Shown here in pieces: positions 1-11,771 of a stretch of 44,141 nt of DNA. Made by a program: the position numbers and the translations under genes. The stretch is from Micromonospora orduensis (GTDB taxonomy: Bacteria; Actinomycetota; Actinomycetes; Mycobacteriales; Micromonosporaceae). The notes below the pieces were generated by a model, which was not told the DNA's origin, did not search any database, and saw only the letters and a list, made by a program, of their open reading frames with translations. The DNA lies in NCBI RefSeq assembly GCF_006228125.1, contig NZ_VDFY01000173.1, positions 1-44,141 on the forward strand, written 5' to 3'. Position 1 is the first letter of the stretch, and every line of letters starts with the position of its first letter.

Positions 1-19
1 AGATGTGTATAAGAGCCAG
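1..19. other. Residual Nextera mosaic-end adapter
   Basis: The first 19 bases equal the Nextera transposase mosaic end AGATGTGTATAAGAGACAG except for C instead of A at position 16. This is untrimmed library adapter, so genomic sequence starts near base 20 and the window's left edge is a contig end. The apparent ATG at position 5 lies in the adapter and is not a biological start. Confidence 0.93.
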
Positions 20-448
20 CTGGGCACCGCCGGTAGCGCGGCCACGACCACTGTCGCGGCCGCCAACGGAAACCACGACGGTACGCCGACCAACGCGCAG
101 GTCTTCACGGCGACCGGGCTCAACCTCGCCTACTCGGGCGCGCCTACCGCGTTCGACCTGTTCGTCGATGCCGGCACGGCCGTCGGCAACGGCGTGCAGG
201 TGCGGGTCTCCTACGACCTGACCGGCAACGGCAGCTGGGACCGGACCGAGACGTGGCGGTACTTCGCCACCGACCCGGTCTCCGGCTACGAGCACTACAC
301 CCAGGCCGCCGGCCTCGCCTCGGCCACCGGAACGTTTGGCGCGCTGAGCAACGGCACGGTCCGGGTGGAGGTCTGGTCGGCGATCGGCAGCAACCCCAGC
401 ACGGTGGGCATCGGCAACCAGTCGGTCCTGCGGCTTCCGTACTCCTGA
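20..448 (+). CDS. Secreted protein, C-terminal fragment (5' end missing)
   Basis: An open frame runs in from the contig end and stops at 446-448. About 142 residues are visible, rich in Gly, Ala, Thr and Asn and in alternating hydrophobic beta-strand patterns such as FDLFVDAGTAVGNG and VRVEVWSAIG. It ends cleanly in VLRLPYS. This composition is typical of C-terminal beta-sandwich modules on secreted actinobacterial polysaccharide-degrading enzymes. From memory, similar tails occur on secreted glycosidases or lyases, but the catalytic part is lost and I cannot name the enzyme. A GC-rich hairpin follows directly, consistent with the true 3' end of the transcript. The start codon lies outside the contig. 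Confidence is high that it is coding and low on function. Confidence 0.7.
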   Translation: MGTAGSAATTTVAAANGNHDGTPTNAQVFTATGLNLAYSGAPTAFDLFVDAGTAVGNGVQVRVSYDLTGNGSWDRTETWRYFATDPVSGYEHYTQAAGLASATGTFGALSNGTVRVEVWSAIGSNPSTVGIGNQSVLRLPYS

Positions 449-459
449 GCGCTGCTTTG

Positions 460-494
460 CGCCGCCGCCGGTCGACGTTGGGCCGGCGGCGGCG
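460..494 (+). terminator. GC-rich hairpin after the truncated secreted-protein gene
   Basis: CGCCGCCGCCGG (460-471) is perfectly complementary to CCGGCGGCGGCG (483-494) around an 11-base loop, starting 11 bases after the stop codon. There is no T-run, as is usual for actinobacterial terminators. Confidence 0.6.
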
Positions 495-646
495 TTCGCG
501 TGTGCGGGCCGCAACCCGGGTGGTGCGTCGTGTCGCATCCGTACATCCGAGGTGGTACGCCCATCGACAACTCCGGCATGACGACCGGTGACCCTACGGC
601 TCCATACGCTGCCAGGGCATCCGTCCGTGAGCGAAGGGAAACCGCC

Positions 647-988
647 ATGTACGACACTCACCTGCTCGCCGCCGCCAGCGTCACCACGATGAGCGCCGGG
701 CGGCTCGGCGCCTCCGTGGCCGCTGTGCTGGGGCTGATCGGCGTGGTCGTCGGAGGGCTCGCGTTGGCCCGCCCCGCCACCGGTGCCGGCAACGCGCGGC
801 TCCGACCGGCCGTGTCCGTGACGGCCGGGCTGATCGGTGTCGTCCTCGGCGGCATCGTCGTGGCCACCTCCGACAGTGGCATCGGCACCGGCAACGGACG
901 TGGCGGCGCCTATGTCGCTCTGGTGGTCGGCCTGGTCAGCATCGCCCTCGGCGGTTTGGCGCTGGCCCGCTCCCGGCGCGCCGGTTGA
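647..988 (+). CDS. DUF6223-type small membrane protein
   Basis: A 113-residue, almost entirely hydrophobic protein. Visible membrane segments are about residues 18-41 (GRLGASVAAVLGLIGVVVGG and on), 52-73 and 85-107, the last ending in the basic tail ARSRRAG. The repeated pattern GLIGVVxGG and the hydrophilic stretch SGIGTGNGRGG between helices match my memory of the DUF6223 family, whose function is unknown. The ATG at 647 is chosen because GAAGGGAAACC lies just upstream. An in-frame GTG further upstream at 500 would add a proline- and arginine-rich leader with no coding character. It is transcribed toward the convergent response-regulator gene with only 18 bases between stops. Family assignment is from recall; the membrane topology is plain in the sequence. 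Confidence 0.8.
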   Translation: MYDTHLLAAASVTTMSAGRLGASVAAVLGLIGVVVGGLALARPATGAGNARLRPAVSVTAGLIGVVLGGIVVATSDSGIGTGNGRGGAYVALVVGLVSIALGGLALARSRRAG

Positions 989-1006
989 GCGGGACCGGCG
1001 GCCAGG

Positions 1007-1675
1007 TCACGGGGGGTCGCGGGTGAGCCATCCGGGAACGGTCAGACCGGACTCGTAGGCGAGGATCACCAACTGGGCCCGGTCCCGGACCCCCGCCTTG
1101 GTCATGATCCGGCTGACGTGCGTCTTGGCGGTGGCCGGGCTCAACACCAGTCGCGCCGCGATCTCGTCATTGGACAGGCCGGCCGCGACCAGCGCCATGA
1201 CCTCGCGTTCCCGGTCGGTGAGCGCGTTCAGCCGTGGGCCCGGGTCCGGGTGCCGGGCCCGGGCGGCGAATTCGGAGATCAGCCGGCGCGTGATCGACGG
1301 CGCGATCAGCGCGTCACCACGGGCCACCACCCGCACTCCGTGGATCAGCTCCGCCGGCTCGGTGTCCTTGACCAGGAAACCGCTCGCGCCGGCCCGCAGC
1401 GCGCCGTAGACGTAGTCGTCCAGGTCGAACGTGGTCAGGATGATCACCCGGATCTCGGAGTGCGCGGTGATCTCGCGGGTCGCCGCCAGGCCGTCCAGCC
1501 CGGGCATACGGATGTCCATCAGGACGACGTCCGGCCGCGACCAGCGGGCGAGACGAACCGCCTCGGCGCCGTCGGCGGCCTCACCGACCACCTCGATGCC
1601 GTCCTCACCCTCCAGAATGGACCGGAAGCCGGCACGGACCAGGGTCTGGTCGTCGGCGAGCAGCACCCGGATCAC
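1007..1675 (-). CDS. NarL/FixJ-family response regulator
   Basis: A 222-residue two-component regulator. The receiver domain covers about residues 1-120, with the acidic pocket DD at 8-9, the phospho-acceptor Asp54 in VLMDIRMPG and the conserved Lys in GFLVKD. A LuxR-type helix-turn-helix occupies about 148-212 (LTDREREVMALVAAGLSNDEI). It starts with GTG, which overlaps the stop codon of the histidine kinase upstream by four bases (GTGA), so the two are translationally coupled and form one system. It is expected to bind DNA as a dimer after phosphorylation. Targets are unknown; the divergent LPITG surface-protein gene beyond the kinase is the nearest candidate, which is only positional inference. 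The family call is certain and the regulon is not. Confidence 0.95.
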   Translation of the reverse strand: MIRVLLADDQTLVRAGFRSILEGEDGIEVVGEAADGAEAVRLARWSRPDVVLMDIRMPGLDGLAATREITAHSEIRVIILTTFDLDDYVYGALRAGASGFLVKDTEPAELIHGVRVVARGDALIAPSITRRLISEFAARARHPDPGPRLNALTDREREVMALVAAGLSNDEIAARLVLSPATAKTHVSRIMTKAGVRDRAQLVILAYESGLTVPGWLTRDPP

Positions 1676-2814
1676 ACCGACGCCCCCGCCGGCACATCGC
1701 CGGGTCGCAGCGGGAGGCGGGCCCGCACCCGAAAGCCGCCGTCCGGCCCCGGGCGCGCGGTCAGCGAACCGCCGAGCGACCGTGCGCGCTCGCCCATGCC
1801 GATGATCCCGTTGCCGGGCGGCCCGGGTGACCCGGTGCCGTCGTCGTCGACCTCGACCAGCACGTCGTCCCCCTCGGGCCGGACCCGGACCACGGCGGCG
1901 CTCGCGCTCGCGTGCCGGGCCACGTTGGTGAGCGCTTCCTGGACGATCCGGTACACCGCCAGGTCGACCTCCGGCGGCAACGGCCGGGTCTCGGTCACGT
2001 CGACACGGATCGTCAACCCGGACCCTCCGGCCACGCTGACCAGTTCGTCGAGACGGTTCAGGCCGGGTGCCGCGGTGGGTGTCTCGCTCTCCTGCCGCAG
2101 GACGTCCAACGTCGCGCGCAACTCGCGCAGCGTCTCTTTGCTCGTCTGCTTGATCGCGGTGAGGGCCTGCACGGACCGGGTGGGATCCGGACGGTGCAGC
2201 GCGGCGCTGGCCTGCACGTTGATCAGCGAGAGGTGGTGTCCGAGCGCGTCGTGCAGTTCACGCGCGATGCGCAACCGTTCCTCGGTGGCCCGCCGACGGG
2301 CCTCCTCCCGCATGCTCTGCTCCGCTTCGAGCACCCGGGCCTGCGCCTCCGCGACGTACGCCCGGCGGTTGCGTGTCACGCCGACGATGACCGCGACGAG
2401 CCAGCCGGCGTGCAGCAGCGTCGCACCGTTGGAGTCGGGCCCGACACGGTTGCCGCCGTCCGCGACGGCGAAGGCGACCACCGAGGCGAACCCGAGCCCG
2501 ATCGCCACCGCGAGGTGACCCTCGTCGACGACCGTGTAGAGCGCCACGACGAAGACCAGCATGATCGGCCCCGGCCGGTGCAGCAACGCCCCGTACGCGC
2601 CGACGGCCGCCAGCGCCAGCACGCCCACCCACACCGGATGGCGGCGGCGCACATACAGCGCGCCGGAGGACGCCAGCACGACAAGCAGGGCCACCCAGTC
2701 GGCGGTGGTGTCGACGCCCTCGGACTGCACCACGAGGCCGACGAGCGCGACCAGGCCGACCACGAACACCACGGACACGTTCGCCGCCCGGCCCTGCCAT
2801 GGCCAGCTGGACAT
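1672..2814 (-). CDS. Membrane sensor histidine kinase (HisKA_3, NarL partner)
   Basis: A 380-residue kinase. The N-terminal half holds several hydrophobic segments (about residues 12-30, 40-55, 61-78, 83-96, 101-118 and 134-146) and almost no extracytoplasmic domain, so it resembles the intramembrane-sensing DesK/LiaS-like kinases. A coiled-coil linker (about 150-180) leads to the HisKA_3 phospho-acceptor His188 in ELHDALGHH, and the C-terminal HATPase domain shows VDDDGTGSPG. The ATG at 2814 is used because residues encoded upstream of it are Arg/Pro-rich without membrane character; a start at 2889 is formally open. The gene overlaps the regulator gene by four bases. It is divergent from the surface-protein gene at 2922, leaving about 107 bases for both promoters. 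Confidence 0.93.
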   Translation of the reverse strand: MSSWPWQGRAANVSVVFVVGLVALVGLVVQSEGVDTTADWVALLVVLASSGALYVRRRHPVWVGVLALAAVGAYGALLHRPGPIMLVFVVALYTVVDEGHLAVAIGLGFASVVAFAVADGGNRVGPDSNGATLLHAGWLVAVIVGVTRNRRAYVAEAQARVLEAEQSMREEARRRATEERLRIARELHDALGHHLSLINVQASAALHRPDPTRSVQALTAIKQTSKETLRELRATLDVLRQESETPTAAPGLNRLDELVSVAGGSGLTIRVDVTETRPLPPEVDLAVYRIVQEALTNVARHASASAAVVRVRPEGDDVLVEVDDDGTGSPGPPGNGIIGMGERARSLGGSLTARPGPDGGFRVRARLPLRPGDVPAGASV

Positions 2815-2921
2815 GGGCCGAAGCCTACGTCCAGGAAGGACGGCCCGTCGTCCCGACGCCCCCCGCGGACGGATCACAGCGGCTACCATCTCCCCCGTTC
2901 AGCTACGGGGGAGGAACATCA

Positions 2922-4415
2922 GTGAATCGTTCACGTCTGCTGCGGGTCGCCGCATGGCTCGGCGCCTGCGCCGTCGGCGTGCTCGGCGCCAACGCCGTCG
3001 CGCCGCCGTCCGCTGTCGCGTTGCCCAAGGGCACGCAGCTCAACCTCGACCACACCGCGCTGGTGCCTAATTCCTTCGGCAAGACCCAGTCCGTCTACCT
3101 GTACAACTACGACACCGACTTCGCGCTCCACGACGTGACTGTCACCATCGACACCGCGAAGCTCGCCGGTGTCGCCACGGCCACGCTCACGTTCGACGGC
3201 GCCGGCCCGTGCAAGCAGTCGGGCACCACGATCACCTGCACGTTCGACACGCTCGCCTCGGAGAACCTGTTCGCGGGCATCACCACGCTCACCTTCCGGC
3301 CGCTGGCCGCGGCGAAGGTCGGCGACGAGGGTGAGGTGAGCGTGAAGGTGGCCAGCCGGGACCAGACGTACACCAGGACGTCGACGGTGACCGTCAGCGA
3401 GAAGGTCGCCCTGGAGGTCGGGCCGATCATCAGCAAGAAGGCCGGGCCGGGTGACGTCTTCACCAACCCGCTCACGGTGCGCAACGCCGGGGACAACGCG
3501 ATCACAGGCGTTGACATGTTCTTCTACTACGAGGCCATGTTCACCGTGCCGAAGCGCTACGACAACTGCGAGTACGGCAGCTTCGCCGCGTACTGCCACT
3601 TCGACGCGACACTGGCCCCCGGCCAGGAGTACCGGCTGTCCGAGGATCTGCCGTTGCAGCTTCGGCCGCAGGTGCCGGCGCCGGGTGTCGCCGGGGCCGG
3701 GTTCACCTGGTCGACTCCGGTCGACGGGCGGGACAACCTCGACATGGTCCGGGCCACCAAGCCGACCCATGGCACCCAGGGCACCCTCGGCCTGGTCCGC
3801 ACGTCCGACGGTCTGCGCGCACAGGGCGCCCAGACCGAGGATTCGGTCTTCCTGGACTCGCAGCACGTGATCCTCACGGTCGAGGGCACCAACCGCTCCG
3901 ACGTGAGCGCCGTCGGTGGGCAGGTCCGGGCCGGCGTCGGCGCCACGGTCACCGCGAAGGTGGGCGTCAAGAACCTCGGCCCCGCGTACGCCTCCGGGAT
4001 CAGCGAGCCCGCCGCCACCGTGACCGTCGCCCCGCCGAAGGGCACCACCGTCACGACGGTGCCGGACGGCTGCGCGAAGGCGGACGCCGGCTACGTCTGC
4101 CGGACGGCCGTCCACCCGCTCGACGTGGGCGAGGCGGTCACCTGGGACTTCGGGCTACGGGTCGACACCGCCGGGGAGCTGACCGGGACCGTCACGGCGA
4201 AGTCCTCGACCCCGGACGTGACGTCCGACAACGACGTCGCCGCGCTTGTCGTCAACCCCGCCGGCGGCGTCGGTGGCGGAGACGCGGGCGACGGCCCATC
4301 GCTGCCGATCACCGGCCAGTCGGGCCTGGCGCTGGGCGGCGGGGTCGCCCTGCTGGCCGCGGGCGCCGTCCTGTTCCTGACGGGGCGCCGCCGCCGTACC
4401 CGCTTCGTCTCCTGA
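2922..4415 (+). CDS. Cell-wall-anchored LPITG surface protein
   Basis: A 497-residue secreted protein. The GTG start at 2922 has an ideal ribosome site (GGGGGAGGAAC) and is followed by a basic-hydrophobic signal peptide (VNRSRLLRVAAWLGACAVG) ending near SAVALP. The body is beta-rich with paired cysteines and has CARDB/DUF11-like stretches, for example LTVRNAGDNAITGVD near 190 and VGVKNLGPAYASGI near 350, typical of Ig-like stalk repeats. The C-terminus has the sorting signal LPITG at about 461-465, a hydrophobic helix and the tail RRRRTRF, so a sortase should link it to peptidoglycan. No enzymatic motif is visible. It is divergent from the two-component pair, which may regulate it. A perfect hairpin ends the transcription unit. 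Confidence 0.88.
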   Translation: MNRSRLLRVAAWLGACAVGVLGANAVAPPSAVALPKGTQLNLDHTALVPNSFGKTQSVYLYNYDTDFALHDVTVTIDTAKLAGVATATLTFDGAGPCKQSGTTITCTFDTLASENLFAGITTLTFRPLAAAKVGDEGEVSVKVASRDQTYTRTSTVTVSEKVALEVGPIISKKAGPGDVFTNPLTVRNAGDNAITGVDMFFYYEAMFTVPKRYDNCEYGSFAAYCHFDATLAPGQEYRLSEDLPLQLRPQVPAPGVAGAGFTWSTPVDGRDNLDMVRATKPTHGTQGTLGLVRTSDGLRAQGAQTEDSVFLDSQHVILTVEGTNRSDVSAVGGQVRAGVGATVTAKVGVKNLGPAYASGISEPAATVTVAPPKGTTVTTVPDGCAKADAGYVCRTAVHPLDVGEAVTWDFGLRVDTAGELTGTVTAKSSTPDVTSDNDVAALVVNPAGGVGGGDAGDGPSLPITGQSGLALGGGVALLAAGAVLFLTGRRRRTRFVS

Positions 4416-4443
4416 CCCGGCGACGCCGCCGGTAGAACAACCC

Positions 4444-4482
4444 CACAAGCCCTGGTCGGACACGTTCCGACCAGGGCTTGTG
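4444..4482. terminator. Bidirectional terminator, 17-bp perfect stem
   Basis: CACAAGCCCTGGTCGGA (4444-4460) pairs perfectly with TCCGACCAGGGCTTGTG (4466-4482) around a 5-base loop. It sits between the convergent LPITG gene and nucleotidyltransferase gene, so it can serve both. Confidence 0.85.
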
Positions 4483-4497
4483 CGTATCCGGCGGACG

Positions 4498-5259
4498 CTA
4501 GTCCGGCGGTATGCCGCCCAGTCGGGTACGGACGACCAGGTCGTGCAGCGCGGTCACTGCCGTCGGGTCGGCGTGGCCGGGCAGCGTCGAGGCGTCCCGG
4601 GCCGCCTCCAACTCGACGCGGAGCCGGGGTACGTCGACGGCGAGTCGCTGCGCGGCGCCCTCGGGTAGCGGCCCGTGCTCGGCCTCCCGCTTGGCGGCGA
4701 TCAGGTCCGACACGTACGCCAGGCGGGTCCCGAGCACGCCGAGGTCCGTCTCCAGGCGGCCGGTGCGCATCAGGTGGATTCCGGTGAGCAGGACCCGCAG
4801 TGTGTACAGCGCGGGCTTGAGCTGCCCGGTCCTGGTGTACAGCTTCATCTGCCCGGCCGCGAACCCGAGGTAGTGATGCGCGTGGTGACGGGTGATCAGG
4901 CGCGGGGCCAGGGACGTGAGTTCGGCGTGCACCTGCGTGGTCACGACCACCAGCGGGGACAGCACCTGCTCCAGGACGTACCCGTTGCGACTGTTCAGCA
5001 GGGTGGCGAACTTCAGCAGGTCGTGACTGACCACGTCCAGTTCCACGGCGTCACGTACGCCTGTGTGCTGCAACGTCTGCGGCCCGGTGCGCAGGCCGAC
5101 GACCTCCTCGGGCGCCAGCAGGTGCGCTGCCCGCAGGTCCAGATCGGAGTCGACGGATGCGAACCCGTACAGGTGCGCCCCGCTGACCGTGGCGAACAGC
5201 AGAGGGCGGGGCAGCGCGTGGGCGGCCTGCGCGGCCCACGACGGCACGTCGAGGGTCAC
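4498..5259 (-). CDS. RlaP-like nucleotidyltransferase, downstream copy
   Basis: A 253-residue protein of the DNA polymerase beta-type nucleotidyltransferase fold. The active-site signature is seen as VSGAHLYGF (about residues 25-33) followed by VDSDLDLR with the metal-binding pair Asp39 and Asp41; note SG where most members have GS. The rest is helical with basic patches (HHAHHYLGFAAGQMKLY), similar to the PF10127 family, which includes RlaP proteins linked to RNA repair. It starts with GTG after GAGAGGAA, and that GTG overlaps the stop of the paralogous gene upstream by four bases, so the two should be made together. The nucleotide and substrate are unknown. The fold call is good and the RNA-repair role is a family-level suggestion only. 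Confidence 0.8.
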   Translation of the reverse strand: MTLDVPSWAAQAAHALPRPLLFATVSGAHLYGFASVDSDLDLRAAHLLAPEEVVGLRTGPQTLQHTGVRDAVELDVVSHDLLKFATLLNSRNGYVLEQVLSPLVVVTTQVHAELTSLAPRLITRHHAHHYLGFAAGQMKLYTRTGQLKPALYTLRVLLTGIHLMRTGRLETDLGVLGTRLAYVSDLIAAKREAEHGPLPEGAAQRLAVDVPRLRVELEAARDASTLPGHADPTAVTALHDLVVRTRLGGIPPD

Positions 5260-5942
5260 CGTAGATTCCTCTCCCGTACGACGGTGAGCATCCGATCCAC
5301 GGCGTCCCGGTCGGGTTGTTCCGGCAGGACGCTGTCGGCGGCCGCTTCGGACAGCTCGGCGAGCAGGTCGGCGGCCCACGCGGTGACCGCCGGCCAGGGC
5401 AGTTCACCCCGCCGTACCGCCAGCAGCCTGTCGCGCAGGTGTCGCACGTCGACAAGGATCTCCCAGGTGCGCAGCGCGTGCGCTCCGGCGACCAGCAGCC
5501 GGAGCATGTGCATGGCCTGTTTGTGATTGGTCTCCCCGGTGCGCTCCCGGCGTGCGGTCACCCGGTCGAGCTGATCCCGGGCGTACCTGCCGTACGTCTG
5601 GGCGAGCCTCCGCGACAGGAACGCCTGCCGCTGCGCGAGCAGCTGTCGTCCGTCCGCGCCGACGGACTCGATGAGCGGAGACCAGAGCACCTCCAGGACT
5701 GTCGGGTTGCCCTGCAACGCCAGCACGCAGAAGCGTTCGATCTCCCAGGAGAACTGCTCCGTCGCTGGCCCGTCCAGGTGGGTGGGCGGCTTGTCCAGGT
5801 GCCAGAACGCCCGGGTGGGTGCGACGTACACGCCGCGCCGGTCGACGTCGGATTCCGGGCCGTCCAGCCCGTACGCCCGCGAACCGACCACCACGGAGAG
5901 GACTGTGTGCCGCTCCACAAGATCCATCACGTCCGGTGACAC
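5256..5942 (-). CDS. RlaP-like nucleotidyltransferase, upstream copy
   Basis: A protein of about 228 residues with a textbook nucleotidyltransferase signature: VVVGSRAYGLDGPESDVDRR, with Gly-Ser at about 20-21 and the DxD pair at 33 and 35. It is followed by a helical region (QAMHMLRLLVAGAHALRTWE) like that of the neighbouring copy. The order GSRAYG, DxDxRG and FW is characteristic of PF10127 (RlaP). The start is uncertain: GTG at 5942 (used), GTG at 5930 or ATG at 5927, none with a strong ribosome site. It is the first gene of a two-gene operon whose second gene is a divergent paralogue, suggesting a heteromeric or two-step nucleotidyl-transfer system. This is inference; no partner ligase, kinase or RtcB is present in the window. 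Confidence 0.82.
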   Translation of the reverse strand: MSPDVMDLVERHTVLSVVVGSRAYGLDGPESDVDRRGVYVAPTRAFWHLDKPPTHLDGPATEQFSWEIERFCVLALQGNPTVLEVLWSPLIESVGADGRQLLAQRQAFLSRRLAQTYGRYARDQLDRVTARRERTGETNHKQAMHMLRLLVAGAHALRTWEILVDVRHLRDRLLAVRRGELPWPAVTAWAADLLAELSEAAADSVLPEQPDRDAVDRMLTVVRERNLR

Positions 5943-6104
5943 TACGCACCGACGGACCGTCTCGCGTGAGCATTTCTCCGGATCTGATCGGCGCCGCACC
6001 CGTCATCGATCAGGAATCAAGAAGCGTCCGCCGGTCGCCGGGCCTAGCCTTTTCCCAGGTAGACGGCAGCACGCCGAGCCTCACCAGAGAGAGGGAGCCC
6101 GCGA

Positions 6105-6554
6105 ATGTCCGCGAAGACGTCCACGACCGGATCCGACGGCTTCACCGCGGAGGAACGCGCCGCGATGAAGGAGCGCGCCGCCGAGCTGCGTGCCGAGGGC
6201 CGCAAGGGCGCCAAGCGGGCCGACGGCCTCCAGGCGGTCCTCGACCGGATCGCGCAGATGGAGCCGGAGGATCGCGCGCTCGCCGAGCGTGTGCACGTGA
6301 CGGTGACCGCGACCGCCCCGGACCTGGCGCCGAAGACCTGGTACGGGATGCCCGCCTACGCGAACGAGGACGGCAAGATCGTCGTCTTCTTCCAGGACTC
6401 CGCCAAGTTCAACTACCGGTACTCGACCCTGGGTTTCCAGGACACGGCCAACCTCGACGACGGTGACCTGTGGCCGGTGGCGTACGCGCTGCGCGCGTGG
6501 AGCCCCGAGGTGGAGAAGCGGGTCGTCGAGCTGGTGAAGGCGGCGGTCTCCTGA
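6105..6554 (+). CDS. DUF1801/YdhG-like protein
   Basis: A 149-residue soluble protein. The N-terminal third is charged and helical (ERAAMKERAAELRAEGRKGAK), followed by the compact DUF1801 core with KTWYGMPAYANEDGKIVVFF and a final helix (SPEVEKRVVELVKAAVS). DUF1801 proteins, some annotated as iron chaperones after the frataxin-like fold of Bacillus YdhG, have no firmly established activity. The ATG is preceded by AGAGAGAGGGAGCC. It stands alone between divergent nucleotidyltransferases and a convergent GH54 gene, separated from the latter by a strong hairpin. Confidence is high for the family and low for function. Confidence 0.85.
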   Translation: MSAKTSTTGSDGFTAEERAAMKERAAELRAEGRKGAKRADGLQAVLDRIAQMEPEDRALAERVHVTVTATAPDLAPKTWYGMPAYANEDGKIVVFFQDSAKFNYRYSTLGFQDTANLDDGDLWPVAYALRAWSPEVEKRVVELVKAAVS

Positions 6555-6566
6555 CCAGCCGCGCGG

Positions 6567-6601
6567 GTGCGCCGGCCACCATCAGGCGGTGACCGGCGCA
6601 C
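6567..6601. terminator. Hairpin between convergent DUF1801 and GH54 genes
   Basis: GTGCGCCGG (6567-6575) pairs with CCGGCGCAC (6593-6601), and an inner CACC/GGTG stem continues after a 1x1 mismatch. It lies 12 bases after one stop and 18 bases from the other, so it is a likely bidirectional terminator. Confidence 0.7.
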
Positions 6602-6618
6602 GGGCGCTGCCGTGGAGG

Positions 6619-10214
<3,596 letters not shown>

Positions 10215-10262
10215 GGGCGGCTCCTTGGTGGGGCGTGGGGGACGCACTCCGGAGGCGGCGCT

Positions 10263-10311
10263 TGCGAATCGATTCGCAGGGATCGTAGAACCGGACACTG
10301 AACGATGTCAA
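10263..10311 (-). promoter_or_regulatory. Promoter and perfect LacI operator of the clan-A glycosidase
   Basis: Minus strand: -35 TTGACA (10311-10306), 18-bp spacer, -10 TACGAT (10287-10282), then the perfect 16-bp palindrome TGCGAATCGATTCGCA (10278-10263). The operator covers the expected transcription start, so bound repressor should block initiation. Confidence 0.85.
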
Positions 10312-10374
10312 TGAAGTGACGACCGGGTGACGAGGGTGTTTCCCGGCGTCCCGTCCTCGCGGCCGATCACCCCC

Positions 10375-10433
10375 TTGACCACCGAGCGAGGGCAGTCCTA
10401 TCTTCGTGCGAACCGATTCGTCGAATCGATTCG
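10375..10433 (+). promoter_or_regulatory. Importer-operon promoter with two adjacent LacI operators
   Basis: -35 TTGACC (10375-10380), 18-bp spacer and -10 TATCTT (10399-10404) are followed by two operator cores: CGAACCGATTCG (10409-10420, one mismatch) and CGAATCGATTCG (10422-10433, perfect). Their centres are 13 bp apart, so both should compete with RNA polymerase and may bind cooperatively or in exclusion. The first gene starts at 10514. Confidence 0.85.
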
Positions 10434-10513
10434 CCTCAGGTCGGACCACGTCCGGCGCGCGACGGTCACCACCCGCACACCCATCTGACGATCGACTTGA
10501 AGTGAGGCAGCAG

Positions 10514-11752
10514 ATGACCGGACTCAGTCGTCGACGGCGCCTGGCCGCCGTCGCCGTGACAGCACTCTGCGCGCTGGCGGGAGCCGGCTGCTCGTCGACC
10601 ACCGACGGCCCCTCCGACGGCGGCGCCTACCTCGTCTGGGACCCGTACCCGCAGTTCGCCGACGACTCCGAGTGGGTGGCGCTGCTCAAGAAGTGCGGCA
10701 CCTCGGCGGGCGTGACGGTCGAGCGGACCGGCTACGACACCACCGACCTGACCAACAAGGCACTGCTCGCCGCCCAGCAGGGAAACTCGCCGGACGTGCT
10801 GATCGTGGACAACCCGGTCATCTCCACACTGGCCGAGGCCGGCGCGCTCACCACCACCGAGGAGAACAAGCTCGACGTCTCCAGCATGGAGGCGAACCTG
10901 CTCGGCGCCGGCCAGCGCGACGGCAGGACGTACGGGGTGCCGATCGGCGCCAACACCCTCGCCCTCTACTACAACAAGGACCTGCTGACCGCCGCCGGCG
11001 TCGACCCGGCCTCGGTCAAGGACTGGACGTCACTGACCGCGGCGTTGACGAAGGTCAAGGCCAAGGGCAAGAAGGGCATCACCTTCTCGGCGATCGGCAC
11101 CGAGGAGGGCAGCTTCCAGTTCCTGCCCTGGTTCTGGGGGTCCGGTGCGCAGCTGACCGCCCTGGACTCACCGCAGGCCGTGTCCGCGTTGACGCTCTGG
11201 ACCGACTGGCTCAAGCAGGGCCATTCGCCGAACTCGGTCATCAACAACACCCAGACCACGAGCTGGCAGGAGTTCGCCACCGGCGACTACGCGTTCGCCG
11301 AGAACGGCACCTGGCAACTGGCCAACGCGGAGAAGCTCGGCTTCGCGTACGGCACCATCGCGATCCCGGCCAGCGCTGGCGGCCCGGCGCCGGCGCCGAC
11401 CGGTGGCGAGTTCGTCTCCATCCCGGTGCAGAACAAGACCGACAGGTACGCGGCGTCGCAGAAGCTCGTGGCCTGCCTGACCAGCGCCGACAACCTGCTC
11501 ACCACCGACACCACACTCTCCTACGTGGCACCCGTCGCCGCCGTGCAGGAGCGTCAGGCGGCCGCCGACCCGAAGCTCAAGGTCTGGGTCGAGGCGGTCC
11601 GGGCGGCCAAGGGGCGGACCGGTGACAACCTCGGCACGAAGTACCCGAAGATCTCCGAGCCCCTGTGGACCGCCGTGCAGGCGGCCCTCAGTGGCGCGAA
11701 GTCGCCGCGGGAGGCGCTGACCGCCGCGCAGGCCGCGGCCACGGCCAGGTAA
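10514..11752 (+). CDS. Sugar ABC importer, solute-binding lipoprotein (CUT1)
   Basis: A 412-residue extracellular binding protein of the family-1 (MalE-like) group. ATG at 10514 follows GTGAGGCAG. The signal sequence (SRRRRLAAVAVTALCALAG) ends in AGAGC-SS, a lipobox-like site with Cys as the expected lipidated residue, though the -3 position is Gly rather than Leu. The body has the family's pattern: the early region GYDTTDLTNKALLAAQQGNSP, hinge-region VPIGANTLALYYNKDLLTAAG at about 137-157 and WQEFATGDYAFAENGTW near 250. It heads the operon with two permeases and a GH63-like enzyme, all behind two operators of the LacI regulon. A pentose oligosaccharide released by the neighbouring glycosidases is the inferred ligand. 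Confidence 0.92.
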   Translation: MTGLSRRRRLAAVAVTALCALAGAGCSSTTDGPSDGGAYLVWDPYPQFADDSEWVALLKKCGTSAGVTVERTGYDTTDLTNKALLAAQQGNSPDVLIVDNPVISTLAEAGALTTTEENKLDVSSMEANLLGAGQRDGRTYGVPIGANTLALYYNKDLLTAAGVDPASVKDWTSLTAALTKVKAKGKKGITFSAIGTEEGSFQFLPWFWGSGAQLTALDSPQAVSALTLWTDWLKQGHSPNSVINNTQTTSWQEFATGDYAFAENGTWQLANAEKLGFAYGTIAIPASAGGPAPAPTGGEFVSIPVQNKTDRYAASQKLVACLTSADNLLTTDTTLSYVAPVAAVQERQAAADPKLKVWVEAVRAAKGRTGDNLGTKYPKISEPLWTAVQAALSGAKSPREALTAAQAAATAR

Positions 11753-11771
11753 AGCGCGCCGAACCGACACG

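Noticed and set aside
1118..2518. Long + strand ORF opposite the two-component genes
   Set aside because: It is Arg/Ser/Pro-rich, has no domain and is fully antisense to clear response-regulator and kinase genes. It is a GC-codon shadow.
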